A stretch of 64,000 nt of DNA, taken from the NCBI GenBank assembly GCA_041390825.1, contig JAWKPF010000013.1, positions 1 through 64,000 on the forward strand. The letters run 5' to 3'. This document shows positions 15,099-23,432 of the stretch, in pieces. The notes under the pieces were generated by a model. That model was given only the letters and a program-made list of their open reading frames with translations, had not been told where the DNA came from and searched no databases. Origin of the DNA: Thermomicrobiales bacterium. Lineage in GTDB: Bacteria > Chloroflexota > Chloroflexia > Thermomicrobiales > UBA6265. The translations under genes and the position numbers were made by a program. Each line of letters opens with the position of its first letter. Within the stretch, counting starts at the first letter, position 1.

Positions 15099-16750
15099 TC
15101 AGGAGAACGCGCTGCAGCGGTAGCGGCTGCTGATCCAGCCGTCCTGATCGGCGCAGGTCACCGGCGTCCAATTGCCCTGGGTTGCCCCGCGCAGTTGCAA
15201 GGTGGCGCCATTTGCCACCACCGTAATGACCTGCGTGGTTGTGCTGGTGCCGGTTCGGCAGTTCACCCGCGCGGTGGTCACCACGGGAACCGGTGCTCGG
15301 CAGCGTCGCGGTCGCAGTTGCTGTCGGTGTCGGAGACTGCACCGCGATGTAGTTACCCATGATCCAGCCATCCTGGCCAAAGCAAACGACCGGATACCAG
15401 CCGTTCTGCAAACCACCGCGCAATGGAATCCGCGCATTCCCGTTCACCACGCCAAGGATGGAATAACTTGTGCCCGGTCCAATCCGGCAGTTCACACTCG
15501 CCTGCAGGAAGGCCGTTCCTTCCAGCGGGATCAATGTCGGGATCACGTGGTGGTGGTGGTGATCGTGGGGGTCGAGCTCGATGTGCTCGTAGGCGGCGCT
15601 GTTGTTGCGGTTCTGGTTGGGGTGGTGGTGCCCAGCAGCGACAGGTAGTTGAGTAGATCCAGCCGGGTTGTCCGAAGCAGATTACCGGCGTCCATCCATT
15701 TTCGCGGGCGCCACGGACCTGAACCGTCACATTGAGTACCGACAACGCCCAGGCTCGTGTAGGCGGTGCCCGGGCCGATGCGGCAGTGGGCATTGACTTT
15801 GCAGCCGCGCGTTGCCGGCAGTCGGATCGGTGGTCGCGGTTGCGGACGGCGTCAAGGTCGAGGGAGCGGTGGCCGTAGCGGTCGGTGCGTAGGTGGAAGA
15901 AATCCACCCTCCTGCTCGAAACAAGTGACTGGCGTCCATCCGTTCTCTCAGCACCGCGCACCGGAAGCGCGGTGCCCCGAGCAACCACGCCCAGGGACGC
16001 GAAACTGGTCGACGGCCCCACTCGGCAAATTGACATTGACCGAGGTCACGATCATTGTCACCGGAGTGTTGGTTACGGTCACCGTTGCGGTGGCGGTCAC
16101 CGTCGCCGTCGCGGTCTCCGTCGGTATCGCCGTCGCCGTCGCCGTCGCCGTCGCTGCCCCGCAACTCGGTCCGCTCACCGTCTGGACCTGCGGATTCAGC
16201 TCAGCCGGGAACGCTCCCGTGATCGAGTCGAACTGCCCGGTCAGATTCCCTGACCATTCGAAATAGCCGTAATATCGGCCAGCAATGTACGACGAGGCGT
16301 TGTAGGCAACCGGTGTGCTCGCTCCGTCACTGAAGTTCAGTGTCGCCGTGGCCGGGAACTGCGGCTGGTCCATCGTCACGAAGATCTGCCAATAGCCTAG
16401 TCCCGCATAGCACGTCCCCGCGCTCGCATCCAGCGTGATATTCGCAATCGTTGCGGTGGCGGTCACCGTCGCCGTCGCGGTCTCCGTCGGCATCGCCGTC
16501 GCCGTCGCCGTCGCCGTCGCTGCCCTGCAACTCGGTCCGCTCACCGTCTGGACCTGCGGATCAGCCAGCCGGGAACGCTCCCGTGATCGAGTCGAACTGC
16601 CCGGTCAGATTCCCTGACCATTCGAAATAGCCATAATATCGGCCAGCAATGTACGACGAGGCGTTGTAGGCAACCGGGGTGCTCGCCCGTCACTGAAGTT
16701 CAGTGTCGCCTGGCCGGGAACTGCGGCTGGTCCATCGTCACGAAGACTGC
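15099..16750 (-). pseudogene. Secreted-type protein with bacterial SH3 domains and Thr-Ala linkers, frameshifted and truncated
   Basis: Read leftwards, pieces of one protein appear in alternating frames. First come modules of about 122 residues (TLDASAGTCYAGLGYWQIFV, TLNFSDGASTPVAYNASSYI, YYGYFEWSGNLTGQF) joined by linkers of repeated Thr-Ala (TATATATA, PTETATATVTATA). Then come at least four bacterial SH3-like modules, for example VNCRIGPGTSYSILGVV...NGWYPVVCFGQDGWI and VNCRTGTSTTTQVI...TPVTCADQDGWISSRY. The last frame ends at 15099. The N terminus is missing: the module nearest 16750 is joined straight to ino1 copy 2. Many one-base shifts separate the frames. Likely a cell-surface protein in its intact form; broken here, really or by sequence error. 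Confidence 0.75.
16084..16392. repeat. Internal 0.3-kb repeat, unit 1 (module plus Thr-Ala linker)
   Basis: Unit 1 (309 bp) matches unit 2 at 16450-16753 at an offset of 366 bp, that is 122 codons, so it is a duplicated protein module. The linker section is made of GCCGTC/GTCGCC hexamers. Confidence 0.88.
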
Positions 16751-16753
16751 CAA
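16450..16753. repeat. Internal 0.3-kb repeat, unit 2 (five bases shorter)
   Basis: Nearly identical to unit 1 but lacking five bases at four places (around 16561-16567, 16684-16689, 16707-16713 and 16744-16747). These break the reading frame. Its end is the exact point where ino1 copy 2 begins, with a few bases (CCAA/ACCAG) shared at the junction. Confidence 0.85.
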
Positions 16754-17742
16754 CCAGCCGAGTTCGGCGAGTCCCAGACCTCCAGTTTGAGCTCCAGATT
16801 CAGGGGCACATCGCCAAAGGTCGTCCCTTCCATGCGGATGTGGCACCACTTGCGGTCCTTCAACCAGGGCACATAGTCCGACGGACCGACGTGGACATTC
16901 TCGGCCGGCACCTCGTAGGGGATCTGCGAGGTGACCGCGTTGGTCTTGGAGATCTTCTTGGAATCGAGCCGCTCCCGCTCCAGCATGTTCAGGAAGTCGG
17001 TGTTGCCGCCGAAGTTCAGCTGATAGGTGCGGTCGATCTGCACGCCGCGGTCGAGGAACAGATTGGTCAGCACCCGGTGGGTGATGGTGGCGCCCACCTG
17101 GCTCTTGATATCGTCGCCGATCACGGGCAGGCCCTTCTCCTGGAAGCGCTTCTGCCAGTACGGCTCACGGGCGATGAAGACCGGAATGCAGTTCACGAAC
17201 CCGCAACCGGCCTCCAGCACCTGCTCCACATACCACTTGGTCGCCATCTCCGAACCGACCGGCAGGTACGAGACCACCACATCGGTCTTGGTGTCCTTCA
17301 GAATCTGCACGATGTCGGCGGTGGGGCCAGGGGCCTTGGTCACCACCTCGGAGAGGTACTTGCCGATGCCATCGTGCGTCATGCCACGGTGGACCGGCAC
17401 GCCCAGATGCGGCACATCGCAGAACTTGTAGGTGTTGTTCGGGTGCGCAAAGATCGCCTCGGAGAGGTCCTTGCCAACCTTCCCCTCGACCACGTCGAAG
17501 GCCGCGCTGAACTCGATATCCGAGATGTGATAGCCGCCCAGGTTGACATGCATCAGCCCCGGCACGCGCTCGTTCTCCGGCGCGTTCTTGTAGTACTCGA
17601 CGCCCTGCACCAGCGACGACGCGCAGTTGCCAACGCCGATGATCGCCACGCGCACCTTGCTCGTGTCGCGACCCGTGCTATGACCGTTGGCATGCACGCC
17701 ATTGGTCCCGTTCGAACCGTTGGATCCGTTCTTCTTCGCCAC
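16738..17742 (-). pseudogene. ino1: myo-inositol-3-phosphate synthase, copy 2 (3' end lost)
   Basis: Uninterrupted frame of 334 codons from GTG 17742 (AGGAGG 6 bp upstream). It has all the family strings of copy 1: VAIIGVGNCASSLVQG, DGIGKYLSEVV, VVSYLPVGSE, ITHRVLTNLFLDRGVQIDRTYQLNFGGNTDF, LDSKKISKT. At codon 330 (WDSPNSAG) homology stops at 16753 and four foreign codons follow before a stop. The missing 78 residues of copy 1 include the conserved C-terminal part (VVIDAVRCIKLALNNGISG...) that packs on the active site, so activity is doubtful. Frame quality is much better than in copy 1. Confidence 0.87.
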
Positions 17743-17891
17743 GAAAATCCTCCTGGATACAGTACGACCCCGGAAAGTTCCGAGGTCGATCACACAAGCA
17801 GAATGCTGTTGTTCGAAAACCAGACAGAATGACCGACGGGACGCCGCCTGGGTGCCCGTCAAACCTCATTCAGTTGTTAAGTCTGGAATTC
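16753..17891. repeat. 1.14-kb direct repeat, copy B
   Basis: Partner of 13638-14777 in the same orientation. Left edge: junction with the SH3-gene repeat. Right edge: GTCTGGAATTC, after which the sequence differs from copy A. Confidence 0.92.
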
Positions 17892-18011
17892 TTTACCGGC
17901 GGACATCCGCCGCCCGACGCGGACGACTGCCGCGTTCCCGCTTATTTTACGTGCGCGGATAACGGCTCTGCAAGGTGACCGACTGGCACGCCTGCTGGTT
18001 GTCGCTGCTGA

Positions 18012-19100
18012 TCAGGCGGCTGCGTCCGCTCCCGCCACGATCTCTTCCGCCAGCGCGTTCACCGTCGGAGCCGGATCGCCCGTCGCCGACGACCCGCCCA
18101 GGCGAATCAGATACTTCCCATCCTGCACATAGAGGACATAGAGATTGACCCCGTCGCCCGGACCCGCCAGACCGCGCGCCTGATCGCCAATGACCGGAGT
18201 TTCCACATCGGTCAACCCCTGCGCCGCCACCACGATATCGGACAGCGCGGTCAGAGCCTCGGACGCCCCCTCGGCATTGGCGAACCGGTGCACGCTCACA
18301 TTGATGAACGACGCGTCTTCGGGCGCGTCCGCGGCATCGTTGCGATTCAGATCGCGGTAGAAGTTCTCCCGCCAGCGCCAGCTGGTCAACAGCGCATCGC
18401 CATCGGCGCCAATCGCCGCGGCCACCTCGGCCTTGGTGCGCTCGCCCTCATCGGAGACGACCCAGTCGCCCACCAACGCCGACGCGGGGGGCAAGAACGC
18501 TTCCGCGCTCTCCGACGCAGAAACCGCCTCGGCATCGTCCGCGGGCGCGGTTGGCGCTGTCTCCGCCGCGGCGGAATCGACACTCTCCTCGGCTGGCGCT
18601 TCGGTTGCGTCCGCTTCGGGCGGTGGTGCTTCGGTCGGCGCCGGCGGGGCGGTGGTGGCAGTCGGCGCTGGCGCTCCGCCATCGGTCGGCTGGGTTGCCG
18701 CCATGGTGGGGGTCATCGTTCCATCGGTCACCGCGGCCACCGGCGGATTCTCCGGCGAATCGTCGTCATCGAGGAACCGGGTAATGGCATACGCGCCGCC
18801 GCCGATCACCCCGATCAGCAGCAACGCCGCCAGCAGATAGCGCAAGAGCTTGTTGCCCCGCTCGCCGCGCGGTTTGATCGGCGTCATCGGGCCCGTTTGG
18901 CGATAGTCGGTTTGCTCGGGGGCATACGTCCCCGGCTGCCCATACCATTGGCCGCCCTGCGCCTGTTGAGCGCCATAGATATCGGCGGTGCGCTGCGACG
19001 CGGAAGGCTCGACAGTGGGGGATGGCGTCCACGGAGTTCGAGTCGATTTGGTTGACGACGGTCCGGTCGCCCGGCTGGGCCGTGACGGTCTCGGTTCCAA
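18012..19100 (-). CDS. Membrane-anchored protein with a Pro/Thr/Ala-rich stalk, function unknown
   Basis: 362 aa. An N-terminal polar tail (TADIYGAQQAQGGQWYGQPG, low complexity) is followed by a basic flank (KPRGERGNK) and one transmembrane helix at about 85-108 (LLRYLLAALLLIGVIGGGAY). Then comes an acidic, Pro/Thr/Ala-rich stalk (about 110-205) and a folded C-terminal domain (about 209-360) with GDWVVSDEGERTKAEVAAAIG and VNLYVLYVQDGKYLIRLGG. The topology is N-in, C-out. No family recognised. The start is uncertain: no clear ribosome binding site is seen at 19100, and the frame changes upstream, so the N terminus could be frameshifted. Confidence 0.72.
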   Translation of the reverse strand: MEPRPSRPSRATGPSSTKSTRTPWTPSPTVEPSASQRTADIYGAQQAQGGQWYGQPGTYAPEQTDYRQTGPMTPIKPRGERGNKLLRYLLAALLLIGVIGGGAYAITRFLDDDDSPENPPVAAVTDGTMTPTMAATQPTDGGAPAPTATTAPPAPTEAPPPEADATEAPAEESVDSAAAETAPTAPADDAEAVSASESAEAFLPPASALVGDWVVSDEGERTKAEVAAAIGADGDALLTSWRWRENFYRDLNRNDAADAPEDASFINVSVHRFANAEGASEALTALSDIVVAAQGLTDVETPVIGDQARGLAGPGDGVNLYVLYVQDGKYLIRLGGSSATGDPAPTVNALAEEIVAGADAAA

Positions 19101-19350
19101 AGGTGTGCGGTCCTCCGTAGGACGGATCCAGACGCGCGGGGAGGCTGGACAGAACGACTGCGGGTGTGGGCGCGTCGGATACCCAATTTCGATCAGAAAG
19201 TATACGCGGGCGCATCTGAAGGAACGCCGAAGCGGCCGCTGCGCCCACCTTACTGAAAGAAACGTTTGGCGCAGAGCTTCGGTTCCTGGGTCAATTCACA
19301 GGTTTTGTTCTGTGAGAACCCGACGTCAACCGTGCGAACGCATAGCCTCG

Positions 19351-20049
19351 CTATCTCCACTCGGATGGGCAAGCAATCAAATTCCCATCGGCATCCGGAG
19401 AGGGGTCGGGAAGCCTACAACCAGAGAGGAGGTTGTGATCAAGAATAAGTGACCGCGACGCGGCACGAGCCAAGTCGTAGGAGACGCGGCGTCTGCCATG
19501 CCGATCTCGATGATTGATTTGAGGGGAAACAACGACGACTTCTTTTCCGAAGTCTTCACGGGCAATGTTCACGGCACTGGCGAGATCGGAATCGTTCGAA
19601 AGCACGATGGCCACATCGAACTGATCTCGAGCCGCATCACGAACCAGAAAGGCCGCCAAGTTGACGTCTGAACCCTTTTCCTCTCGAACCATGGCTTTGA
19701 AAGCCGGCCCGATCGCCTGACCGGTCACCACATCGATTGCCCGGACAGACTTGGGCTTCTCAAAATGCCGTCCCAAGGTCACAGTAACTCCAGGAACTCC
19801 CGAGAGTGCCTGAAAGTAGTGGTGCTGTCGTGTGGCCTGCCCCGGATCATTCGGGCCTGGCAGCGAAGGAGCCGAACAGTAGTGGACCCGCCCAACGGTC
19901 CCATCGATACCAATTTGGCGACAGATCGCCTGTCCGAGCAACACCGGATTTGCCCATTTGGTGCGTGGATGACACCGCACAGGACGTCCACGAAAGAGTC
20001 CGTAGTAATAGTTGAATCCATCGACGAAGAGCGTCACTCGATCAGGCAT
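19351..20049 (-). CDS. NYN domain protein (LabA/DUF88-type PIN-like ribonuclease), copy 1
   Basis: 232-aa PIN-like NYN nuclease. Metal-site strings are visible: VTLFVDGFNYYYG near the N terminus, REEKGSDVNLAAFLVRDA in the middle, and VAIVLSNDSDLASAV after it. The C terminus CRLPDPSPDADGNLIACPSEW is the characteristic tail of this subfamily and recurs in the second NYN gene at 56068 (FPNLLSDADGTVCKPETW). ATG 20049 has GGAG upstream; a TTG one codon earlier is possible. Expected role: Mg-dependent RNA cleavage, targets unknown. The transcript starts with two hairpins, the second followed by T5 (separate entry). Confidence 0.88.
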   Translation of the reverse strand: MPDRVTLFVDGFNYYYGLFRGRPVRCHPRTKWANPVLLGQAICRQIGIDGTVGRVHYCSAPSLPGPNDPGQATRQHHYFQALSGVPGVTVTLGRHFEKPKSVRAIDVVTGQAIGPAFKAMVREEKGSDVNLAAFLVRDAARDQFDVAIVLSNDSDLASAVNIAREDFGKEVVVVSPQINHRDRHGRRRVSYDLARAASRSLILDHNLLSGCRLPDPSPDADGNLIACPSEWR

Positions 20050-20054
20050 CAACG

Positions 20055-20140
20055 TCTCCGCACAGAAAAATGAGGGCCGCTCCCTTCGGTGCGGCCCTCT
20101 CCCAGTTGCCGAAGCAACAAGGTGGATTGGCTCAATTGTA
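20055..20140 (-). promoter_or_regulatory. Promoter -10 and two-hairpin leader of NYN gene 1
   Basis: On the minus strand, TACAAT (20135-20140) is a plausible -10. The leader then forms hairpin 1, GTTGC-TTCG-GCAAC (20105-20118), and hairpin 2, GAGGGCCGC paired with GCGGCCCTC (20072-20080 and 20091-20099), followed by ATTTTTC (20065-20071). Hairpin 2 plus T5 looks like an intrinsic terminator placed before the ribosome binding site, that is, an attenuator. The -35 is weak. The second NYN gene has the same layout. Confidence 0.65.
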
Positions 20141-20427
20141 CCGCTCTCTGCCGCGGAACTCCAGATTCAGAAGAACCCGCAACTATTCAGAGATGCGGGT
20201 TCGCCAACGGATCCGACGGGCCTCGAATGGACTGGCGCCGTGCAATCGCCACGGGTGGCACGATACGCCTGTTGTGCCAGAGCAGCAAGTCCGGGCCCTT
20301 GTTTCTGAACAGTTCCGCGCCGTCGATCTGTGTTGACAGAGCCGGCACCGCCTCATACGATGGCCGTACGACCAAACAACCCAAGTCTCCGAGTTTTTTT
20401 GCCTCGTCACCCATTCAGGAGGTTTGC

Positions 20428-21456
20428 ATGTCCGTATTTTCCGAAACGCTTGCGCCAGACGACGCCGCATGGCATCTGGTCACCGCCTCGTGGATCACGC
20501 ACGCCACGCGGACCATGGCGGACCTCAGGCTGGCCGATCATCTCGCCGCTGGTCCGATGAGCCTCGACGCGTTGGCCACTGCGTCCGGCACGCACGCGCC
20601 CAGTCTCGCCCGCCTTGTCCGCGCGCTCGTGGGACTCGGGTTGATCGTCCGCACCGACGACGACCGATTCGCTCTGACACCGGTGGGCGAGTATCTCCGC
20701 TCGGACGTCCCCGGCTCGGCCGCCGGGTTTTCGTTGGGGTGCATGAGCGCGCTCATCGAACGCCCCATGTTGCAGCTCACCGATGCGATCCGAGATGGTC
20801 GAGCAACGTTCCCGGCCATCTATGGGCAGGATTTCTGGAGCTACCTTTCCAGTCATCCCGACGATCAGGCCCGCTTCGATACCGCCATGTCCACCGGTTC
20901 CACCGGTGATGGCACGAGCCTCGCACGTATCTGTAACTTCGAGGGAGTATCGACACTGGTCGACATTGGCGGCGGCGAGGGACAGATGCTCTCCGAAGTC
21001 CTGCATGCGAATCCGCGCTTGCGCGGCATGCTCTTCGACCGGCCAGAAGCGCTGGCGCGCGCCGGATCGGTCCTGGATCGACTTGGCGTGCGCGATCGGT
21101 GCGAGCTGATTCCCGGCGATTTCCTTGTCTCGGTCCCCCAGGGCGGGGATGCCTACATCCTCTCTATCGTCATTCACGATTGGCCGGACGAGGAGGCGTT
21201 GCAGATCCTGGGCAACTGTTATCGGGCCATGAAGCCGGGTTCCCGTATCTGGATCTCCGAAGGGCTGATGGACGAATCCGATGAATACGACCGGCAGAGA
21301 CTGGTCGATCTGCTCATGCTGGTGTTGTTCGCGGCCAAGGAACGAACATTCGAGGAGCATCGAACGCTGCTCGAGGAAGCGGGTTTCGTGCAGATTTCGG
21401 CGCTCGTCGACCCAGACGACCCGCGGCGCGTGGTCATCCAGGGAATCCGTCCGTAG
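20428..21456 (+). CDS. O-methyltransferase of the plant-type (acetylserotonin O-MT-like) family
   Basis: 342-aa SAM-dependent O-methyltransferase. An N-terminal winged-helix dimerisation domain (about 15-95; RTMADLRLADHLAAGPMSLDALATASGTHAPSLARLVRAL) precedes the catalytic domain with VDIGGGEGQ at 178-186, FDRPEAL, GDFL, and His250 of VIHDW as the catalytic base. Start 20428 has AGGAGG at 20417-20422, spacing 5; an upstream extension of the frame overlaps the NYN leader and is rejected. Enzymes of this family methylate hydroxyl groups on aromatic or polyketide-like products. No biosynthetic cluster surrounds it. Confidence 0.93.
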   Translation: MSVFSETLAPDDAAWHLVTASWITHATRTMADLRLADHLAAGPMSLDALATASGTHAPSLARLVRALVGLGLIVRTDDDRFALTPVGEYLRSDVPGSAAGFSLGCMSALIERPMLQLTDAIRDGRATFPAIYGQDFWSYLSSHPDDQARFDTAMSTGSTGDGTSLARICNFEGVSTLVDIGGGEGQMLSEVLHANPRLRGMLFDRPEALARAGSVLDRLGVRDRCELIPGDFLVSVPQGGDAYILSIVIHDWPDEEALQILGNCYRAMKPGSRIWISEGLMDESDEYDRQRLVDLLMLVLFAAKERTFEEHRTLLEEAGFVQISALVDPDDPRRVVIQGIRP

Positions 21457-21652
21457 GCGATGTCTGCGGCCGCCAGAACCCAGGAGCTGGATTCGTCGCA
21501 GCATTCCGGCTGCGATTATCCGCATGCGTCAGGCAAAGAAAGGCCGGATGCGCGCCGGAGTTTTGCGCCAAACGCTGGACAGCGGTCACGTTAACCGCAA
21601 CCAGCCGCCCTGCCGGACCGCAACCAAACCGCGATCACCCCGCGCACAGCCG

Positions 21653-21681
21653 GTTTACACCTTCTTCGTAACCTTCTATAG
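21653..21681 (+). promoter_or_regulatory. Near-consensus sigma-70 type promoter
   Basis: TTTACA (21653-21658), a 17-bp spacer and TATAGT (21676-21681). It lies about 90 bp before the MerR-like HTH gene and points at it. Confidence 0.78.
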
Positions 21682-21771
21682 TGTGGGTATGCACGTGCAG
21701 AGTGATTCGCACGAGGCGGCTCTGGCCCCGCTTCGGCGTCCCGCATCCTCTGCCCGGAAAAGGGGAAACCA

Positions 21772-22098
21772 ATGGCTGATCTCTTTTCGCAGGTCCCGCT
21801 ACCTGCGTCTGGTCGTGGCGGCGATCAACTGCAACTGACATCCTGGGGTCTCCCCGGACGTCAATCCGCCGATACCTTGCCGCGGCTCTATATGACCGGC
21901 GACCTGCGCGCCGTCACCGGGCTTTCGCGCACCCAGCTCGACTTTTACCTCCGCGACGGGCTGGTCAAACCAACCGCTCGCACCGAAAGCGGCTTCCTCC
22001 TCTTCGATGACGCGGAAGTCGAGCTCGTGCGGCATATCGTGAACGAGCGACGCAATGGGGTGGCCCTCAAAGAGATTCGCCGCCGGATCGGCCGGTAG
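21772..22098 (+). CDS. MerR-type single-domain HTH protein
   Basis: 108 aa. After a 40-residue leader comes a MerR-like winged helix: YMTGDLRAVTGLSRTQLDFYLRDGLVKPTARTESGFLLFDDAEVELVRHIVNERRNGVALKEIRRRI. There is no effector or metal-binding tail (no C-terminal Cys/His), so it acts as a plain DNA-binding protein. The stop is 5 bp before the AAA+ ATPase start, so the two are one operon. Same pairing logic as DNA-recruiter plus ATPase modules in replication or transposition; that role is inference. Confidence 0.82.
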   Translation: MADLFSQVPLPASGRGGDQLQLTSWGLPGRQSADTLPRLYMTGDLRAVTGLSRTQLDFYLRDGLVKPTARTESGFLLFDDAEVELVRHIVNERRNGVALKEIRRRIGR

Positions 22099-22103
22099 CG
22101 AAC

Positions 22104-23063
22104 GTGAACCACCATTCCGAAGAGACCCCGACCTCCCCGATCCCCTGGCGCCCGCGCGAATCCGCGCGGCCGGCCGCGTTGCCGGCTGCCCGGGCGATCG
22201 AGCTCTTCTATCCCTCGCTTGGTCACTCCGATTGCATCGAACGCCTCGAGGACGCCAGCCGCAACGGCGGCCTCAGCCTGGTCATCGGCCAATCCGGCCT
22301 CGGCAAGAGCCTTCTGCTCGATGTCTGCCTGGACGATCTGAACCTGCGTCACACCGTCGTCACCATCCGCGATCCGCGCGAGATCCGTACCGACACCCAG
22401 CTTCTCAAAGCCATCATCACCCAGTCCGGCGCGCTCCCCAGCGGACGCTCCGGCATCGAATTGATGGGCGATCTGCAGGAGCTCACCCTCGCCCTGCTTC
22501 GGCGCGAACGGCCCTTGCGCATCCTGATCGACGACGCCGAGCAACTCTCCAGCTCGCAGCTGGAGCTCATTCGCGCCATGCTCTCCAATGTCGCCCCTGC
22601 CTCTGGCGCGATCGGCGTCATCCTCTTCGGCAAACCCGCCCTGAACGACAGGATCGACCGTCGCCAGGGACTGGCCTCGCAAGTCGAGATGCGGCATACG
22701 CTCAATCCGTTCTGCCGCAAGGACACCGCCGGCATGGTGCGGCATCGCGCCAAAGAACTGGGCGAATCGCCCCTGTCGCGGTTTCACTTTGCCGAGGACG
22801 CACTCAATGTGATCCATACCCGCGCCCATGGCAACCCAGCCCAGATCCTGACAGCCATGAGCCTCAGCATCGGCCGGGCGCGGACACTCCAGCGCACCAC
22901 CATCGACGCCGCTATCGTGCTCGACGCTATTTCGTCGCCACGGCGCGCCGGGGTGCAGCAGCGCTTGCCATTCGACCGTCTCGCGGAGCAGCCTGGGAAC
23001 CACCCACCTGCGCCGGTTGTCCTGTTTCAGGAACGCTCGGGCCACGGGCTCGAGGGAGGATGA
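22104..23063 (+). CDS. AAA+ ATPase of the ExeA/TniB/MuB-like group
   Basis: 319 aa. Walker A is GQSGLGKS at residues 62-69, Walker B is RILIDDAEQL at 139-148, followed by a sensor-like strand (GAIGVILFGKPALNDRI) and a helical lid with HTLNPFCRKDTAGMVRHRAKEL and HTRAHGNPAQILTAM. This is the organisation of ExeA, TniB and MuB ATPases, which load partners onto DNA or peptidoglycan machines. ATG 22104 is 5 bp after the HTH gene. No transposase or secretion gene is adjacent; the next gene on the strand carries a DnaA domain I-like end. The extreme C terminus is low complexity. Confidence 0.85.
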   Translation: MNHHSEETPTSPIPWRPRESARPAALPAARAIELFYPSLGHSDCIERLEDASRNGGLSLVIGQSGLGKSLLLDVCLDDLNLRHTVVTIRDPREIRTDTQLLKAIITQSGALPSGRSGIELMGDLQELTLALLRRERPLRILIDDAEQLSSSQLELIRAMLSNVAPASGAIGVILFGKPALNDRIDRRQGLASQVEMRHTLNPFCRKDTAGMVRHRAKELGESPLSRFHFAEDALNVIHTRAHGNPAQILTAMSLSIGRARTLQRTTIDAAIVLDAISSPRRAGVQQRLPFDRLAEQPGNHPPAPVVLFQERSGHGLEGG

Positions 23064-23141
23064 GATCTATCGCTGGATTCCCGGCGAATCGCGTCTCGCG
23101 CGGTTTCGTTCCGACGCCAATCGGAGCGGACCGCGCCGGAC

Positions 23142-23171
23142 AAAAGAAAAAGCCCGGTGCGCCAACACCGG
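23142..23171 (-). terminator. Terminator-like hairpin facing left
   Basis: On the minus strand CCGGTG and CACCGG (23166-23171 and 23154-23159) pair around a 6-nt loop and run into GC-TTTTTC-TTTTG. All annotated genes nearby point right, so this would stop a leftward transcript from the tandem-repeat region. Confidence 0.5.
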
Positions 23172-23432
23172 ACCATTCTCGATTCGTCGCAATGATCATC
23201 GTCTGCCGGATGCTGAGCGGCCCGTCGCCAAACTGATCGCTCGATTCCGGTTTCGAAATCTGTCGCCACCCCTGAGAGGGAGGGTTTCGTGTACCCAGGC
23301 AACGTCCTGATTCTAGACAGGGCTTCCCGGCCATGTCAAGAGATGCGCGCCACGCGGCTGGCTTTGCCATACGCCGCCGCCGCCGCATGCCCCGGAACGT
23401 TCCCTCGGCACTCGTTCTCCCAACCGGCTCTC

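Noticed and set aside
16084..16530. Microsatellite-type hexamer array (GTCGCC) as a regulatory repeat
   Set aside because: It encodes the Thr-Ala linker of the surface protein in a consistent frame, so it is coding low complexity, not a regulatory element.
22104..23063. TniB-type transposition operon
   Set aside because: The ATPase is of this wider group, but no integrase/transposase, TniQ or end repeats are present within the window; a transposon call is not supported.
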